From Aliiglaciecola lipolytica (GTDB taxonomy: Bacteria > Pseudomonadota > Gammaproteobacteria > Enterobacterales > Alteromonadaceae), in the NCBI RefSeq assembly GCF_018860635.1, contig NZ_JAHKPT010000004.1, forward strand, positions 186,001 to 250,000: a stretch of 64,000 nt of DNA, read 5' to 3'. Numbering within the stretch: the first letter of the stretch is position 1; every line of letters begins with the position of its first letter. The notes under the pieces are model-generated. The model ran no database searches and was not told where the DNA came from. It saw nothing but the letters and a program-made list of their open reading frames with translations. This document shows, piece by piece, positions 8,727-17,551 of the stretch. The translations under genes were made by a program, and so were the position numbers.

Positions 8727-9560
8727 ATGATTATCGAACTTTCCTCTAATGACCGTATATCAAGCAGCGATAGGATTGCAACCTATGGTGACGGTTGTTT
8801 TACGACCATGTGTGTAACAAATAATAAAATTGAACTGTTAAATGCACATATAGCGAGATTAAAAGAGGGGTGTGCTCGATTAAAAATCGATTTTACAAAT
8901 TGGCATAGTTTGCAAGGTAAGCTTGAACAGTTTGGGTTAATTCATGAAAACCGGGTTGTAAAGGCAGTCATTTCCAGAGGGTATGGAGGCCGAGGTTATG
9001 ATACCGCTGGAGTCACGTCGCCACACTGCTATTTGAGTGTTTCTGACATGCCTAAACACTACGCAGATTTAAGTCGACAAGGTTTGACGCTAGGGTTAAG
9101 CACTATCCAACTGGCTAAACAACCTTTATTAGCCGGTATTAAACATTTAAATCGATTAGAACAAGTATTAATTAAACACGAAATGCGAAACATGCAGGTT
9201 GATGATGTTATTGTGTGTGACACAGATTCGCATGTTATTGAGTGTAGCGCAGCGAATCTGTTTTGGCGCAAAGGAACACAGTGGTTTACACCAAACTTAG
9301 ATAATTGCGGTGTTTCCGGCGTTATGCGTAACCATATTGTTAATGTAATGGGGAAATCTAAGGTGCCTTTGGCCATATCAAATCATCCTTTGCAGTCGTT
9401 ACTCGATTGCGATGAAGCATTTATATCCAATAGCCTTATGAAAATTATCAAAGTCAAAACCTTCGTTATTGACGGACAAAAATTAATGTTAGATAGCACT
9501 CAAAGTGTCTTTTCTGATTGGTTCAGTACCAATCAACACGAGGTAGTTTTAAATGAGTAG
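8727..9560 (+). CDS. pabC: Aminodeoxychorismate lyase PabC
   Basis: PabC is a fold-type IV PLP enzyme that releases pyruvate from 4-amino-4-deoxychorismate to give p-aminobenzoate for folate synthesis. GDGCFTTM (residues 21-28) and GIKHLNRLEQVLI with K139 as PLP lysine match the family, as does ECSAANLFWRKG near 175. Length (277 aa) is close to the E. coli enzyme (269). It overlaps mltG by 8 bases, so the two are translationally coupled. Confidence 0.93.
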   Translation: MIIELSSNDRISSSDRIATYGDGCFTTMCVTNNKIELLNAHIARLKEGCARLKIDFTNWHSLQGKLEQFGLIHENRVVKAVISRGYGGRGYDTAGVTSPHCYLSVSDMPKHYADLSRQGLTLGLSTIQLAKQPLLAGIKHLNRLEQVLIKHEMRNMQVDDVIVCDTDSHVIECSAANLFWRKGTQWFTPNLDNCGVSGVMRNHIVNVMGKSKVPLAISNHPLQSLLDCDEAFISNSLMKIIKVKTFVIDGQKLMLDSTQSVFSDWFSTNQHEVVLNE

Positions 9561-10551
9561 GTGGTTAAAGTTTTTATTAGCGACCATAGTGTTAAGTTTT
9601 GCTGTCATGATTGTATTGGTGTATCAGATAAACACCGCGTTTAACAACCCGTTGAATATAGTGGGTAGTCAAATTTTGGTGGTCGAAAAAGGACAATACG
9701 CCCACTCCGTAATAAATAAGTTATATGAACGCTCAATACTAAAGCATCCGGTGCTTATTAAAGCTGCATTAAAACTCGAACCAGAACTAAGTCAAATCAA
9801 AGCCGGAACCTATGAGTTGAGTTTAGGAATGAGCGCGCGCAATATGTTTGATAAATTATCCAGAGGATTGGAAAAAACCTATCAAATAAGCTTAATTGAA
9901 GGCCTACGTTGGCAAGATTGGTTAGTGCAATTAAACAATCACCCGCATTTAATCAAATCAACAAAAACTGACGAGCAATGGCTGGAGATGTTGTCCCCTG
10001 ATTTACCGGGTCAGTCTATAGAAGGATGGCTATTGGCAGATACATATCACTTTACCAATGGCACCAAAGTAGAAGACATTGTAAAAACGGCCCATGTAGC
10101 ATTAAAAAACTACTTAACCAGTGCATGGCAAACCAGACAAATGGATTTACCCTACAATAATCCTTACGAGGCATTAATTATGGCTTCGATTGTGGAAAAG
10201 GAAACAGGGGTGCCAATTGAACGTCCAAGAATCGCTGCGGTCTTTGTTAATCGGCTCAATCGTGGAATGCGTTTACAAACAGACCCTACTGTAATCTATG
10301 GAATGGGCGATGCATTTGATGGTAATATTAGACGCAAAGATCTGAGACAAGCTACTCCTTATAATACGTATGTTATTAAGCGATTACCTCCAACGCCCAT
10401 AGCAATGCCAAGCAAACTAAGTATCGATGCCGTATTGCACCCATTGTATACAGAAGAATACTATTTTGTGTCCAAAGGTGATGGCACCCATTATTTCTCA
10501 GAAACCTTAAAAGAACACAACCGAGCCGTAAGGCAATATCAACTTAAATAG
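9553..10551 (+). CDS. mltG: Endolytic murein transglycosylase MltG
   Basis: MltG is an inner-membrane lytic transglycosylase that cleaves nascent glycan strands and so sets their length. A single N-terminal membrane segment (about residues 5-25) is followed by a periplasmic LysM-like region and the YceG catalytic domain. SIVEKETG (about 213-220) contains the catalytic glutamate, and the RLQTDPTVIYG block near 238 is strongly conserved. Length is 332 aa (E. coli 340). It sits between pabC and tmk as in most gammaproteobacteria. Confidence 0.94.
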   Translation: MSRWLKFLLATIVLSFAVMIVLVYQINTAFNNPLNIVGSQILVVEKGQYAHSVINKLYERSILKHPVLIKAALKLEPELSQIKAGTYELSLGMSARNMFDKLSRGLEKTYQISLIEGLRWQDWLVQLNNHPHLIKSTKTDEQWLEMLSPDLPGQSIEGWLLADTYHFTNGTKVEDIVKTAHVALKNYLTSAWQTRQMDLPYNNPYEALIMASIVEKETGVPIERPRIAAVFVNRLNRGMRLQTDPTVIYGMGDAFDGNIRRKDLRQATPYNTYVIKRLPPTPIAMPSKLSIDAVLHPLYTEEYYFVSKGDGTHYFSETLKEHNRAVRQYQLK

Positions 10552-10571
10552 AAGTAAAAGTAACTAATTGA

Positions 10572-11210
10572 ATGTCTGGTAAATTTATTGTTATTGAAGG
10601 CCTAGAAGGTGCGGGTAAAAGCAGCGCAATCGCCACGGTCAAAGAACTGCTCGAACTATCGGGATTAGAGGTGGTTTGTACCCGTGAACCTGGTGGTACG
10701 CCTATGGCTGAATCTATTCGTGAATGTGTAAAACATGCTTGGCAGGAAAAAGTGACAATTGAAGCCGAATTGTTATTAATGTATGCCGCTCGTGTGCAAT
10801 TGCTTGAAAATGTCATCAAACCAAATTTAGCCCAAGGGCGTTGGGTGATTGGTGATCGTCACGATTTATCTTCTCAAGCCTATCAAGGTGGCGGACGAGG
10901 TATTTCAAGCCAAAAGATGACTACCTTAAGTCAATTATCATTGAATGGCTTTAAACCTGACTTTACGTTGTATTTGGATGTTGAGCCAACTGAAGGCTTG
11001 AAACGAGCTAGAGGCAGGGGAGAGCTTGATAGAATAGAGTTGGAAGACATTTCTTTTTTTGAGCGGACCAGAAATCGATATCTACAATTGTGTGAGCAAG
11101 ATGACAGCATTTTCACAATCAATACAATGCAGAAAATCGAATTGGTACATCGAGATATTAAGACGGCTTTAACGACCTTTTTAAAGGATCAATCGTGTAC
11201 CCTTGGTTAG
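10572..11210 (+). CDS. tmk: Thymidylate kinase
   Basis: The enzyme phosphorylates dTMP to dTDP. The P-loop [10 protein letters not shown] is at residues 9-18, the dTMP-binding TREPGGTP near 36-43, and [17 protein letters not shown] near 95. The lid is the E. coli type, with catalytic arginines in [11 protein letters not shown]. Length is 212 aa. The 3' end overlaps holB by 16 bases. Confidence 0.95.
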   Translation: MSGKFIVIEGLEGAGKSSAIATVKELLELSGLEVVCTREPGGTPMAESIRECVKHAWQEKVTIEAELLLMYAARVQLLENVIKPNLAQGRWVIGDRHDLSSQAYQGGGRGISSQKMTTLSQLSLNGFKPDFTLYLDVEPTEGLKRARGRGELDRIELEDISFFERTRNRYLQLCEQDDSIFTINTMQKIELVHRDIKTALTTFLKDQSCTLG

Positions 11211-12082
11211 ATGAAACCTATCGACAACTTAGTCAACGTGCGCAAAATAGTAGTTTGCATCATGCTCTTTTAGTTAAGGGACCGGTGGGAATTGGCAAAA
11301 CCGATTTCTGTAATCAATTAGCTAAATCCATTTTATGTAAAAGTCTCTCAAACAAGCCTTGTGGGAGTTGTCAATCTTGTACACTTTTCGATGCACAATC
11401 GCACCCTGATTTGCATCGCGTTGTATCTGAGAAACAAATTGGTGTGGATCTGATTCGTGTTGCGATTCAAAAGCTGACTAGCACAGCCCATCTATCGGGT
11501 AATAAGACGTTAATTATAGAGCAGGCAGAAAGCATGACTGAGTCTGCTGCAAATGCACTTTTAAAAACCTTAGAAGAGCCCACGGAAAATACATTTTTAT
11601 TTTTAGTTTCCGCTTATCCTGAACGCTTATTGCCTACGATTATCAGTCGTTGCGAAAAAGTCAATTTGCACGCGCCGAGTTTTCAGCAGTGTAAACAGTG
11701 GTTAGCCTCCCAAAATGTTGCAGGTGTTAACGACGATATAATTCGTATTTATGGTCAATGCCCATTAAAAATCATTTCTCAGCTGGCCAATAAAGAAGGT
11801 TTTACTTTTACTGATTTCACGCAGTCTTTAGATGAGTTAAAAAAAGCACAAACCAGCACTTTAGCACTCGCAGAAAAGTGGCAAAAAGAAGCAGAACAAG
11901 TGGTTTTATGGCTGCAATATGATTTGTCACAACTAGCAATGACGGGACTGCATAATAGCTTGTTATGGAAGCTAGAAGATAAATTAATAAAAGCCTCAAT
12001 TGCTTTGCAAAATCCCGGCGTGAATCGTTTGTTGATATTATCTGATATGTTGACGGATTATCGTCGGTTAATTAGCCAATAA
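11195..12082 (+). CDS. holB: DNA polymerase III delta-prime subunit
   Basis: Delta-prime is the stator of the sliding-clamp loader. The N-terminal AAA+ domain has a P-loop-like GPVGIGKT (29-36) and the zinc-binding cysteines C48, C56, C59 and C62, spaced almost as in E. coli Hol[10 protein letters not shown] and SRCEKVN follow. The C-terminal collar domain is shorter (295 aa total against 334). The GTG start lies inside tmk. The P-loop looks better preserved than in E. coli delta-prime, which does not bind ATP. Confidence 0.92.
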   Translation: MYPWLDETYRQLSQRAQNSSLHHALLVKGPVGIGKTDFCNQLAKSILCKSLSNKPCGSCQSCTLFDAQSHPDLHRVVSEKQIGVDLIRVAIQKLTSTAHLSGNKTLIIEQAESMTESAANALLKTLEEPTENTFLFLVSAYPERLLPTIISRCEKVNLHAPSFQQCKQWLASQNVAGVNDDIIRIYGQCPLKIISQLANKEGFTFTDFTQSLDELKKAQTSTLALAEKWQKEAEQVVLWLQYDLSQLAMTGLHNSLLWKLEDKLIKASIALQNPGVNRLLILSDMLTDYRRLISQ

Positions 12083-12104
12083 AAAATTATAAGAGGAGTT
12101 ATTT

Positions 12105-12878
12105 TTGTTTGTTGATTCCCATTGTCATTTAGACAAATTAGACAAAACAAGCGCAGAACTTAAAGAGGTTATTCACTTTGCTAAACAGCGCGGAGTTGAA
12201 CACTTTCTATGTGTGGCTGTGTCGGTAAAAGACTTCCCACAAATGTTATCTAAAGTCACTGAACTTGATGACGTTTCTGTATCCTGCGGAGTTCATCCAC
12301 TGCATCAAGAAGATGCATGCAGTTATGCCGACTTATTAGCCATGGCGTCAAGACCCGAGGTGGTGGCTGTGGGTGAAACTGGTTTAGACTACTTCTACAG
12401 TAGCGACACCAAAGAGGTACAGCTGGTATCTTTTGTTGATCATATAAAAGTTGCCAACGAGTTATCGAAACCACTGATTATTCATACTCGTGATGCCCGT
12501 GAAGATACTTTAGCGTTGTTACGAGAACACAAAGCTGAACATACTAAAGGCGTTCTGCACTGTTTTACTGAATCTTTAGAAATGGCGGAAGCTGCTATTG
12601 AAATGGGCTTTTATATTTCGATTTCAGGAATAGTTACGTTTAAATCTGCTCAAGAGCTGCAAGCAGTAGTGAAAGCATTGCCATTAAACAAGTTGTTAAT
12701 TGAAACTGATTCACCATGGTTGGCTCCAATACCTTATCGTGGCAAACAAAATCAACCTGGTTATGTGGTCGAAGTGGCCGAATTTATCGCTCAACTTAAA
12801 GGCGTGAGTGTTGAAGAACTAGCAGCGGTGACAACTCAAAACTTTTACGATTTGTTTGATGGAATAACCCGTAGATAA
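12105..12878 (+). CDS. TatD-family metal-dependent hydrolase (YcfH type)
   Basis: This is a TIM-barrel amidohydrolase-like metalloprotein of the TatD DNase family. Metal ligands are visible in DSHCHLD (residues 4-10), VGETGLDYF (about 91), HTRDA (about 127), HCF (about 153) and ETDSPWLAP (about 203). The family includes 3'-5' exonucleases acting on DNA or RNA. Its place after holB identifies the YcfH branch. The start is TTG, with AAGAGGAG 9 bases upstream. It ends the pabC-mltG-tmk-holB run. Confidence 0.9.
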   Translation: MFVDSHCHLDKLDKTSAELKEVIHFAKQRGVEHFLCVAVSVKDFPQMLSKVTELDDVSVSCGVHPLHQEDACSYADLLAMASRPEVVAVGETGLDYFYSSDTKEVQLVSFVDHIKVANELSKPLIIHTRDAREDTLALLREHKAEHTKGVLHCFTESLEMAEAAIEMGFYISISGIVTFKSAQELQAVVKALPLNKLLIETDSPWLAPIPYRGKQNQPGYVVEVAEFIAQLKGVSVEELAAVTTQNFYDLFDGITRR

Positions 12879-12951
12879 ACAATAATCTCTGATAAGGCTA
12901 GTTTAGACTATAGTTTGTACTTAAATTATTTAGCGTTAGGAGTAGTTTCAG

Positions 12952-13725
12952 TTGAAAAATCGTTTAAAAACGTTCCTAGTCTGTTTATCAAAACCATTTT
13001 TTTTAGTTCATGCAGTAGAGTGTGACTTTGATTCTTGGCAAAATTACCAACAAGAAAAGTTGTTACTTAATTCATCTAAGTCAGCCTTTATTTTTCAAAC
13101 TGAACATAAAGCCATAGACGCTGACGGTGCGCCAAACGCTTATCACCCCGATAATACGGGGTTAGATAATTATTTAAATGCAGGCTATCCAAACCATAGT
13201 TGGTGGAATTCTGTTTTAGTTCAAGATCCAAATGATCCAACAAAGCCCTATATTCAAGAAGATGGTGAGTTTGCGGGCTATTTTATATCCAAAACGTCTT
13301 TGTTTGATAAAAATAAAGATATGTTGGACGTGTCTCGATATGTTGATGCAACCAAAATTCCGTATTTAGTTTTTCCCGGTAAATTTTACAGTAAAAAAGG
13401 GACAGGCCGCCTAGGTGATATTGGCATGGCTTTTAACCTCAAATCCGGTGAAAGTAGTGCCTTTGTAGTGGCAGATGTGGGTCCTTCGAACGCCAGTTTG
13501 GGAGAGATATCTATGGCTTTAGCCGAAAATCTTGGTGGAACGAATGTAAATCCACGAAATGGGGCTGGCAGCCCAAAAGGAAATATTCTCTACGTATTAT
13601 TCCCATATTCGTCGAAAAAATATCCTTGGCCATTAGATATTGAAGAAATACATAGTGTTGGCAAAGAGTTAGTAGAATCGGTTGGTGGTGCCGAAAGTCT
13701 TTTGGCTTGTTCAGCATCAATGTAA
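12952..13725 (+). CDS. Secreted glycoside hydrolase family 75 (chitosanase-like) protein
   Basis: The 257-residue protein has the layout of the GH75 chitosanase fold: AIDADGAPNAYHP (55-66), GLDNYLNAGYP (70-80), YFISKTSL (110-117), RYVDATKIPYLVFP (129-142), RLGDIGMA (153-160), ADVGP (174-178) and LGEISMALA (183-191). D175 and E185 are the best candidates for the acid pair, by analogy. An N-terminal export signal is likely but atypical, with K14-P15 breaking the hydrophobic stretch and a possible cut after HA (21). The start is TTG with TTAGGAG upstream. Activity on chitosan is a family-level inference; other uses of this fold, such as cell-wall glycan binding, are possible. Confidence 0.75.
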   Translation: MKNRLKTFLVCLSKPFFLVHAVECDFDSWQNYQQEKLLLNSSKSAFIFQTEHKAIDADGAPNAYHPDNTGLDNYLNAGYPNHSWWNSVLVQDPNDPTKPYIQEDGEFAGYFISKTSLFDKNKDMLDVSRYVDATKIPYLVFPGKFYSKKGTGRLGDIGMAFNLKSGESSAFVVADVGPSNASLGEISMALAENLGGTNVNPRNGAGSPKGNILYVLFPYSSKKYPWPLDIEEIHSVGKELVESVGGAESLLACSASM

Positions 13726-13772
13726 AGGTGCCATTACGATGGTAAATAGAAGATAGTTAGGAGTTTTTGTAG

Positions 13773-14618
13773 ATGCGATTTTTAGTAGGTCTTTTTAGTC
13801 TTGCCGTGGTTGTGAGTCTTAGCGGTTGTGTGGTGATCCATAAGGAATCATCAGTCGATACCACTAATGAGTTAACCAATTTGAATAGTACTTTGTGGAT
13901 GCAAACCTCTGCAGAATACCAAGCAAACGCGCTACAAACCTATAAAGCGGCAGAGCTGCAATTAACCAATGCGTTAAATGATACAAGTTGGACTTCAGCC
14001 GTAGAACAACAAAATAATTATGCTAATTTACCACCAGCTATTGTATTAGATATAGATGAAACAGTGCTCGATAACTCACAGTTTCAAGCTGATATGATTT
14101 TGCATAATCACACCTATGACTCAAAAAAATGGGATCAATGGGTGGCGATGCAAGCCGCACCAGAGATTCCAGGAGCAGTGGCATTTATCAACCATGCTCA
14201 ACAAATGGGTATAGAGATTATTTATATTACCAACCGAGAATGTAAGGCCAGAAAAAGTGTTTCAGATAGCTGTCCACAAAAGCAGGAAACCATAAATAAC
14301 CTAAAGAATGTAGGCATAAAACAGGTTAATGCTAAGCAATTATTTCTAAAAAAAGAAAAATCAACTTGGAGTTCTGAAAAACAATCAAGACGTGAATTGG
14401 TTGCACAGTCCTATCGTATCATCATGTTGATCGGTGATGATCTAGGCGACTTTTTACCGAATGTGAAATCTGCTATTTCATCAACTACGCGAAAAGAATT
14501 AGTCACTCAATACCAAGATAATTGGGGAGTGAAATGGTTTGTTTTAGGCAATCCTACTTATGGTTCATGGATACAGGTTTTAGACAAACCAACACTTCAA
14601 AACCTCAAGGGACTTTGA
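13773..14618 (+). CDS. HAD-superfamily acid phosphatase lipoprotein, e(P4)/class C type
   Basis: A lipoprotein signal ends in LSGC (C19). The HAD subfamily IIIB signature DIDETVLDNS (about residues 92-101) provides the nucleophile and acid aspartates, with IYITNRE as motif II near 149 and IGDDLGDF as motif IV near 222. Members are outer-membrane 5'-nucleotidase/acid phosphatases, such as Haemophilus e(P4), which releases nucleosides from NMN and nucleotides. Length is 281 aa. It sits 47 bases after the GH75 gene, which suggests a shared scavenging role. Confidence 0.88.
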   Translation: MRFLVGLFSLAVVVSLSGCVVIHKESSVDTTNELTNLNSTLWMQTSAEYQANALQTYKAAELQLTNALNDTSWTSAVEQQNNYANLPPAIVLDIDETVLDNSQFQADMILHNHTYDSKKWDQWVAMQAAPEIPGAVAFINHAQQMGIEIIYITNRECKARKSVSDSCPQKQETINNLKNVGIKQVNAKQLFLKKEKSTWSSEKQSRRELVAQSYRIIMLIGDDLGDFLPNVKSAISSTTRKELVTQYQDNWGVKWFVLGNPTYGSWIQVLDKPTLQNLKGL

Positions 14619-14838
14619 TTGTTAGTTAGTCACAAAATCGATGTGGTATTCATTTTAAATTTACGCACGAATGTGCCTAAGCTCTAAATTAACCATCGTT
14701 GACCATAAATTTCCTAATTATGGCTTTTGTACACTTTCGTTACAGAGCCATATTAGCCATTAAATTTTAACCTTTAATACTAAATATAAAATAACCATGC
14801 TTAGATTATCCTACCTGCGTTTACCTTATGGAGAATTC

Positions 14839-16011
14839 ATGTTTCGAATACTACTAGTTATATTGGCTTTTGCTCCCGTTATCGCCAACGGTTGCGAATT
14901 TGAGGAGCTGTCTTTTTCAGCTAATTTTGAATCAGGACGTTTAGATAATTGCGAATTAAATCAAAGCGGGCAATACGTGCTAACTTTTATGCCTGAAGAT
15001 AAGACCGTCAACCCCAGTCCTTGGTATTATTTTAGTGTTCAAACAAAGGTGCCTAAAACCGTAAATATATTATTAACCTTTGAAGGATATACACCCAGGT
15101 ACCTTCCTAAAGTCAGCAAAGATCAAGTTAACTGGAATGGTTTAGCATTTGATACAAATGAGCAGGGTATGTTAGTTGAACTTGATGTTAGTTCAACACC
15201 AACCTATGTTGCAGCTCAACGACCCGTTCCCAATGATGCTTACACAACTTGGCTCAAATCAGCGGGTAATAAATTTAACATACAAGCCTTTAGTTTAGGC
15301 AACTCTTCTGAAGGTCGTGCTATTTCAGCTTTCGTATTGGAAAATAAAGATAATACCGAATGGGTTGTTTTTATTGGCCGTCAACATCCACCTGAAGTAA
15401 CTGGGGCGGTGGCAATGTTTTCTTTTTTAGATGAATTCCTAACCACTACAGCTAGCCAAAAAGCATTTCTATCTCGTTTTAATGTGTTGGTTGTGCCTAA
15501 TTTAAATCCTGATGGTGTTGCGAATGGGCATTGGCGACATAATCTTGGTCATAAAGATCTTAATCGGGATTGGAATACCTTCTCGCAACCTGAAACCAAA
15601 GCGGTGAAAACATATTTAGATAAGATCACCCAAGGCGGCGGTAAAATAGTGATGGGAATGGACTTCCACTCAACTTATAACAATGTTTTTTACAGCATTC
15701 CGATGGAAGAAAATATTGCTCCTACATCTTTGGTAATAGATTGGTTAGCCGCACTGCAAGAAAAAACCAAAGGTGTATTTAAAGTGGTTGATAAACCCGG
15801 CACATCTCCTGGAAAAGGGGTTTTTAAACAATTTATTGCCGACACTTATAAAGTACACGGTGTGACATACGAAGTGGGTGACAATGAACCGGATGAAAAA
15901 ACCCGCTATGTTGCTAGGCATGCTGCCAATACGTTGATCAGTACTCTTATTGCCACGGCACCAGAATCTTTTTATATCGATAACTGCAAACAAACTAACT
16001 GCGAGAAATAA
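14839..16011 (+). CDS. Secreted M14 zinc carboxypeptidase (cytosolic-carboxypeptidase-like subfamily)
   Basis: I chose the ATG at 14839 because it gives a clean signal peptide (MFRILLVILAFAPVIANG) and follows TATGGAG; an upstream in-frame ATG at 14797 adds 14 unlikely residues. The N-terminal beta-sandwich domain contains WYYFSV, as in CCP-type M14 enzymes. Zinc ligands are H183 and E186 in QHPPE and H277 in MDFHST. NPDGVANGHWR and LNRDW fit the substrate-binding loop, and E343 in YEVGDNE is the likely general base. It removes C-terminal residues from peptides; specificity is unknown. The M20 gene begins 2 bases after the stop. Confidence 0.85.
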   Translation: MFRILLVILAFAPVIANGCEFEELSFSANFESGRLDNCELNQSGQYVLTFMPEDKTVNPSPWYYFSVQTKVPKTVNILLTFEGYTPRYLPKVSKDQVNWNGLAFDTNEQGMLVELDVSSTPTYVAAQRPVPNDAYTTWLKSAGNKFNIQAFSLGNSSEGRAISAFVLENKDNTEWVVFIGRQHPPEVTGAVAMFSFLDEFLTTTASQKAFLSRFNVLVVPNLNPDGVANGHWRHNLGHKDLNRDWNTFSQPETKAVKTYLDKITQGGGKIVMGMDFHSTYNNVFYSIPMEENIAPTSLVIDWLAALQEKTKGVFKVVDKPGTSPGKGVFKQFIADTYKVHGVTYEVGDNEPDEKTRYVARHAANTLISTLIATAPESFYIDNCKQTNCEK

Positions 16012-16013
16012 TC

Positions 16014-17465
16014 ATGAAAAAAATAGTTAACCAGGGAATAGCAGCAAGTTTATTGTGTGTAATAACTAGTTTTGCAAATGTTGCACTGGCACAAAACCAA
16101 GAAGATGTAACGTCCACTAACAAATACCAACCGGTAATGAAACAAATTGCTAAGACCATGTGGGAGTCACCTGAATTAGGCTTTCTTGAGCATAATAGTA
16201 GTGCGCTGATGCAAAAAGTACTGACTGAACGCGGATTCACCGTAAAAGCAGGGATCGCAGGAATGCCAACTGCTTTTGTTGCACAATACGGTGAAAGTGG
16301 ACCAGTAATTGGTTTACTCGCTGAAATGGATGCGCTTCCAGGAATGGGAGTCAATAATACACCTGATAAACAGCCGATTGTAAGTAATGATTATGTACAT
16401 GATGGACATGCTTGTGGCCACAACTTGTTTGCAGGTGGCGTAATTGGATCTGCGTTGGCGCTAGCTGATTATTTAGATGAACACCCTAAACAAGGTCGGA
16501 TAAAAGTGTTTGGCACGCCAGCTGAGGAGGGCGGTTCTGGTAAAGTGTATATGGTGAGGGAAGGTTTGTTCAATGAGGTGGACGTTGCCTTACATTGGCA
16601 TCCATCGGATAGCACAACAGCAGCTCCGTATACTTCACTGGCCAACAAAAGCGGTAAGTTTCGTTTCTATGGCGTAGCGGCACATGCTGCCGCGGCACCT
16701 GATAAAGGGCGTTCTGCGTTAGATGGAGTGGAAGCTATGAACATGATGGTAAATTTAATGCGGGAGCATGTTCCAGACGGCACTCGTATTCACTATGTTA
16801 TTACCCATGGTGGCACAGCGCCAAATATTGTTCCTGAGTTTGCCGAAGTATATTACTACGTCCGCTCTCCAGAACCTGCGGTGGTATTATCTCTGTGGGA
16901 TAGAGTCACTAATGCGGCAAATGGTGCTGCACTTGGTACCCAAACCAAAGTAGAGGTCGAAGTTACCGGTGGTGTATGGAGTGTGCTTCCTAACGTTGCC
17001 TTATCTAGGTTAGCCGACCAAGCTATCTTAGCTGCCAAACCTATTGAATTATCCAAAGATGAACAACAATTTGCTAAAAAAATCAGTCAAACCTTAAACC
17101 ATTCTTTTAGTGATGATGAGCACAGCACGGCGCTTCCATTTAGTGAAAAAATTACTGTATGGTCAGCTTCTACCGATGTGGGTGATGTTAGTTGGCAGGT
17201 GCCTACCGTAGGAATCTCAAGTGCTACCTGGGTAAGAGGAACACCCCCCCATACTTGGCAAGCTTCAGCAATGAGTGGTACAGGTATCGGATATAAGGGC
17301 ATGTATTTAGCCAGTGATGTATTAACGAAAACCGCAATCAGTTTGTTCGCGGATCCTGATAATCTTAAAGCAGCGAAAAAAGAATACCTTGAAAGAAAAG
17401 ACTCGTTGAAATATAAGTCTATGATTGGTGATCGTGCTCCAGCTCTCGAATATAGAAAAAAATAA
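16014..17465 (+). CDS. Exported M20-family amidohydrolase (AbgB-like)
   Basis: A signal peptide (residues 1 to about 27, ending VALAQ) precedes an M20/amidohydrolase domain. HDGHACGHN (about 125-133) and EEGGSGK (about 171) carry the metal ligands, and the inserted dimerisation domain includes VAAHAAAAPDKGRSALDG near 225. The nearest characterised relatives are AbgB, the p-aminobenzoyl-glutamate hydrolase subunit, and aminoacylases. Export is unusual for that group. It forms a two-gene operon with the M14 carboxypeptidase, which suggests stepwise cleavage of peptides or N-acyl amino acids outside the cytoplasm. Confidence 0.85.
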   Translation: MKKIVNQGIAASLLCVITSFANVALAQNQEDVTSTNKYQPVMKQIAKTMWESPELGFLEHNSSALMQKVLTERGFTVKAGIAGMPTAFVAQYGESGPVIGLLAEMDALPGMGVNNTPDKQPIVSNDYVHDGHACGHNLFAGGVIGSALALADYLDEHPKQGRIKVFGTPAEEGGSGKVYMVREGLFNEVDVALHWHPSDSTTAAPYTSLANKSGKFRFYGVAAHAAAAPDKGRSALDGVEAMNMMVNLMREHVPDGTRIHYVITHGGTAPNIVPEFAEVYYYVRSPEPAVVLSLWDRVTNAANGAALGTQTKVEVEVTGGVWSVLPNVALSRLADQAILAAKPIELSKDEQQFAKKISQTLNHSFSDDEHSTALPFSEKITVWSASTDVGDVSWQVPTVGISSATWVRGTPPHTWQASAMSGTGIGYKGMYLASDVLTKTAISLFADPDNLKAAKKEYLERKDSLKYKSMIGDRAPALEYRKK

Positions 17466-17551
17466 GTGCTAATAGCTGTATTAAGCTAATTTTTTAGGAT
17501 AGAGAAAAGTAAATACTTCTCAAAAGTAAACCCAAAGCAAGGGAAGAAAAT

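Noticed and set aside
14797-14838. Upstream in-frame ATG for the M14 carboxypeptidase
   Set aside because: It would put 14 charged residues ahead of a good signal peptide and has no ribosome-binding site, whereas the ATG at 14839 has one.
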